Source of the DNA: Pelecanus crispus
Taxonomy: Eukaryota > Chordata > Aves > Pelecaniformes > Pelecanidae
Reading direction: 5' to 3'
Assembly (NCBI RefSeq): GCF_030463565.1
Contig: NC_134652.1
Location: 19,693,397 to 19,757,396, forward strand
DNA: 64,000 bases
In this document: positions 62,701 through 64,000 of the stretch, one piece after another
How the letters are laid out: each line of letters opens with the position of its first letter
How positions within the stretch are numbered: position 1 is the first letter of the stretch
Notes under the pieces: model-generated
What the model saw: the letters and a program-made list of their open reading frames with translations, nothing else
What the model was told of the DNA's origin: nothing
Databases searched by the model: none
Program-made: the position numbers and the translations under genes

Positions 62701-64000
62701 AGGGTCAATACTAGTCCAATACACATCCATAAACCAGCATGAAATTTTACTAAGTAGTATGTCTTCTAAAACAATAAATAGATGAAAAAGGCTTTCTTGA
62801 TTGAAGTAGCAGTTAGACATACAGGTCAGGCAAAACTATCGTAACTTGAACAAGCTATTGTCCAAGTGAGATTTCCTGGACAAAATAACCAGAGTAAGCT
62901 TTGACTTTGACTGGCATCTGGGTTAGGCAGAGAAGGGATTGTTTTGCAGCCAGATGAATTCCACAAACCAGGTCACCGACTGCAAGGCGGTGGTGTCAGA
63001 GCAGGCAAAGAGCTGGAAATGCACCAGCAGCTGGACCAGCAGCTGGCCATGCGACCCTGGCAGTCGGTGCTCGATCCATTTGCACTGCCAGGGGACAACA
63101 GCTTAAAGCCCCGTAAGGCAGCCAGCCTCTGTATGCCCTCAGGCCCCAGGACTAGACTGGTTCTTGAAGTAAGCTTTAATGCCCACGCAGTTATATTCCA
63201 AACAATCAGCAATCACACAGTAGTAGGCCAGTGCGTTGCAGAAACATTGGTAAAAACTACTGAACAAGTTTGAGAATCACTTATAATTGTGTATTTAATG
63301 ACCTGAAAGGTTGAGTAAAAATCCTCTTCGACATTGCCTTCATAGGATAGAAGTTCACTTAGTCCATGGGCCAGTTCCTACAATGTGAGTAAAAACTCTT
63401 TAGTAAATCTACAAAACTAAGTGATGTACTTTGCAAGAACGTGCCAGAATCATTACTTTATACAGAAACTATCTTGGAAAAAGCTGTATATTCAAAATGT
63501 GCACACAAATTAAAACTCACTGCTTGCTTAATATATGTGTATATGTATTTATTTATTTTTATTTCAGTATAAGCTGTTACATTTTTCTTTTTACTACAGA
63601 AAATGCATCTAGAATGCTCATATCAGATTTTGGTATTCTAACTTCAAAGAGACCAACAAAAATTCTGCTATGCTAGAAAACATGGAGAATTTCTGTTTTC
63701 AACAGAAGAACAGGAGACTTTATCAGCCTGTGCTGAAAAAAAGGCTGTTTTCAAACAGATTATAATTCAAGCATTAAATATAAATAAAACAGGTTTTACA
63801 TCAGTAATTTAGCCTCTTAAAAAATGTAAATAAACAGGTTTTAAATCAGTAATTTAGCCTCTTAAAAAAAGTAATACTTACAGGCATAATCTGAAACAGG
63901 TCATCTAATGTGACATCACAGATGCCTACAAGTGTGTTATGATCGCAGGGGACAATGGGAGGACTCAATAATTTCTTGTAACAGCAAGGTGGGAAACGAA
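56611..64000 (-). CDS. HECTD2: HECTD2, HECT-type E3 ubiquitin ligase, C-terminal part (7 exons, 5' partial)
   Basis: Exons 63882-64000 (cut by the window edge), 63303-63377, 62234-62321, 61859-61965, 59974-60089, 59195-59338 and 56611-56731 join in one frame of 770 nt, giving about 255 residues and a stop. The protein transfers ubiquitin from an E2 through a catalytic cysteine to substrates. The piece covers much of the HECT N-lobe and the whole C-lobe. Landmarks in order are FPPCCYKKLLSPP, ELAHGLSELLSYEG, IKSYNLKPNGDKIPV, FAAFYYGFHSVCAS, RPEEVEILVCGSPELD, LQRSTQYEGY, FWDVVLGFS, GSDRVPVGGMADLNFKISK and the catalytic-Cys motif PVAHTCFNQLCLPPY. It ends EGFGLE, the typical HECT terminus. Every junction has GT-AG ends and matching phases. 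These motifs match human HECTD2, and PPP1R3C is its expected neighbour. The N-terminal half lies beyond the right edge. Confidence 0.96.
56732..59194 (-). other. HECTD2: HECTD2 last intron
   Basis: A 2463-nt intron with donor GTAAGT (GT at 59194-59193) and acceptor TTTTAG. It contains a 17-bp triple repeat at 58405-58455. Minus-strand frames at 57067-57252 and 57233-57454 overlap but have no recognisable homology and no evident splice partners. Confidence 0.85.
58405..58455. repeat. 17-bp unit, three tandem copies
   Basis: AATTATTGCTTAGCAGC is present twice without change, and a third time with one substitution (AATTACTG...). It lies in the last HECTD2 intron. CTTAGCAGC-type units contain GCAGC/GCTGC, but no function is evident. 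Confidence 0.9.
59195..59338 (-). CDS. HECTD2: HECTD2 coding exon (N/C-lobe hinge region)
   Basis: This 144-nt exon encodes YFWDVVLGFSLDLQKKLL through GSDRVPVGGMADLNF to KSETSTN. It enters in phase with the CG of an Arg codon from the previous exon and leaves two bases (TG) of a Trp codon. Acceptor AACATAG is modest; donor GTAAGT is strong. Confidence 0.95.
59974..60089 (-). CDS. HECTD2: HECTD2 coding exon
   Basis: This 116-nt exon encodes LLRPEEVEILVCGSPELD, then LQRSTQYEGYQKTDLTI, and ends with the first two bases of an Arg codon at donor GTAGGC. The acceptor is TTTCTGGCAG. The RPEEVE(I/L)L(V/I)CG segment is a HECT-family signature. Confidence 0.95.
60971..61526 (+). mobile_element. Solo LTR of an avian endogenous retrovirus (ERVL-like)
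   Basis: A 556-bp unit begins TGTCCTGGTTTTGGCTGGGA and ends ACCACAACA, with TG...CA termini. The flanks GGCAC (60966-60970) and AGCAC (61527-61531) agree at four of five bases, consistent with a decayed 5-bp target duplication. Inside are a CRE palindrome TGACGTCA (61192-61199), a TATA box TATATAA (61207-61213), a T/A-rich stretch and ATTAAA (61384-61389) as a poly(A)-signal variant. The sequence is that of a widespread bird LTR family. No gag, pol or env sequence adjoins it, so it is a solo LTR left by recombination. It sits antisense inside a HECTD2 intron. Confidence 0.88.
61859..61965 (-). CDS. HECTD2: HECTD2 coding exon (HECT N-lobe)
   Basis: This 107-nt exon begins with two bases completing a Glu codon after TTTTTTAG and encodes YVHLYVDFLLNKSIYKQF and AAFYYGFHSVCASYALL, then donor GTAAGA. 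The AF..GF..V pattern is typical of the HECT N-lobe. Confidence 0.95.
62234..62321 (-). CDS. HECTD2: HECTD2 coding exon (HECT N-lobe)
   Basis: This 88-nt exon encodes VFQEEFGVIKSYNLKPNG and DKIPVTNQNRK plus the first base of Glu. The acceptor CACTCCAG is followed nine bases later by a second TTTTTCAG, so alternative use would drop V-F-Q in frame. The donor is GTACTT. Confidence 0.94.
62322..63302 (-). other. HECTD2: HECTD2 intron with a GC-richer block
   Basis: Most of this 981-nt intron is AT-rich, but about 62940-63170 is distinctly GC-richer and opens frames on both strands (109 codons + at 62944-63273, 79 codons - at 62973-63212). Neither translation is recognised. It may be an old insertion of unknown origin. 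Confidence 0.6.
63303..63377 (-). CDS. HECTD2: HECTD2 coding exon, symmetric 75 nt with weak donor
   Basis: This exon encodes exactly 25 residues, ELAHGLSELLSYEG through EEDFYSTFQ, in phase 0 at both ends. The acceptor CATTGTAG is acceptable. The donor CAG|GTCATT departs from consensus at +3 and +5. Because it is symmetric, skipping would keep the frame. Confidence 0.94.
63787..63876. repeat. 45-bp tandem duplication beside a HECTD2 donor site
   Basis: Units 63787-63831 and 63832-63876 are nearly identical, sharing AACAGGTTTTA and ATCAGTAATTTAGCCTCTTA. In gene orientation the first unit begins only about five bases after the donor GT of the exon ending at 63882. Confidence 0.85.
63882..64000 (-). 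CDS. HECTD2: HECTD2 coding exon, cut by the window edge
   Basis: The visible 119 nt encode 39 residues, RFPPCCYKKLLSPPIVPC through LDDLFQIMP, and end in phase 0 at a strong donor GTAAGT (GT at 63881-63880). The 5' end of the exon lies to the right of the window. Confidence 0.93.

Overview
The window looks like a piece of a bird chromosome, most likely from a passerine. Three kinds of evidence point there. CR1 LINE 3' ends with the avian ATTCTATGATTCTATGA tail are scattered through it. One short element joins a tRNA-Ile(AAU)-like head to a CR1 tail, the architecture of the songbird TguSINE1 family. A solo avian retroviral LTR of ERVL-like appearance lies near the right end. Genes are sparse and intron-containing, and there are no operons or bacterial-type signals.

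Layout. 1-4330: upstream flank with one SINE, a small isolated CpG cluster, and a run of CACGTG E-box / hypoxia-element-like sites, two of them created by a perfect 39-bp tandem duplication. 4330-9590: PPP1R3C (protein targeting to glycogen) on the + strand. A CpG-island promoter is followed by a 14-nt coding first exon, an intron carrying a 50/55-bp minisatellite of about 17 copies, and one large second exon with the rest of the 319-aa protein and a 3' UTR of about 1.6 kb. 9590-54115: about 44 kb of intergenic sequence with several CR1 remnants, homopolymer runs, a possible tRNA-derived SINE, a diverged local duplication, and no convincing coding gene. 54115-64000: the 3' part of HECTD2 on the - strand. 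Seven coding exons (the uppermost cut by the window edge) encode about 255 aa of the C-terminal HECT ubiquitin-ligase domain through the stop codon, followed by a 3' UTR of about 2.5 kb. A solo LTR sits antisense in one intron.

PPP1R3C and HECTD2 are tail to tail, the same neighbour relationship known on human chromosome 10q23. PPP1R3C brings protein phosphatase 1 to glycogen. HECTD2 is an E3 ubiquitin ligase. Nothing in the sequence says they act together; adjacency is conserved synteny. The most unusual structure is the intron-1 minisatellite: every copy repeats a pyrimidine tract plus YAG directly abutting GT, which resembles a zero-length (recursive) splice site.
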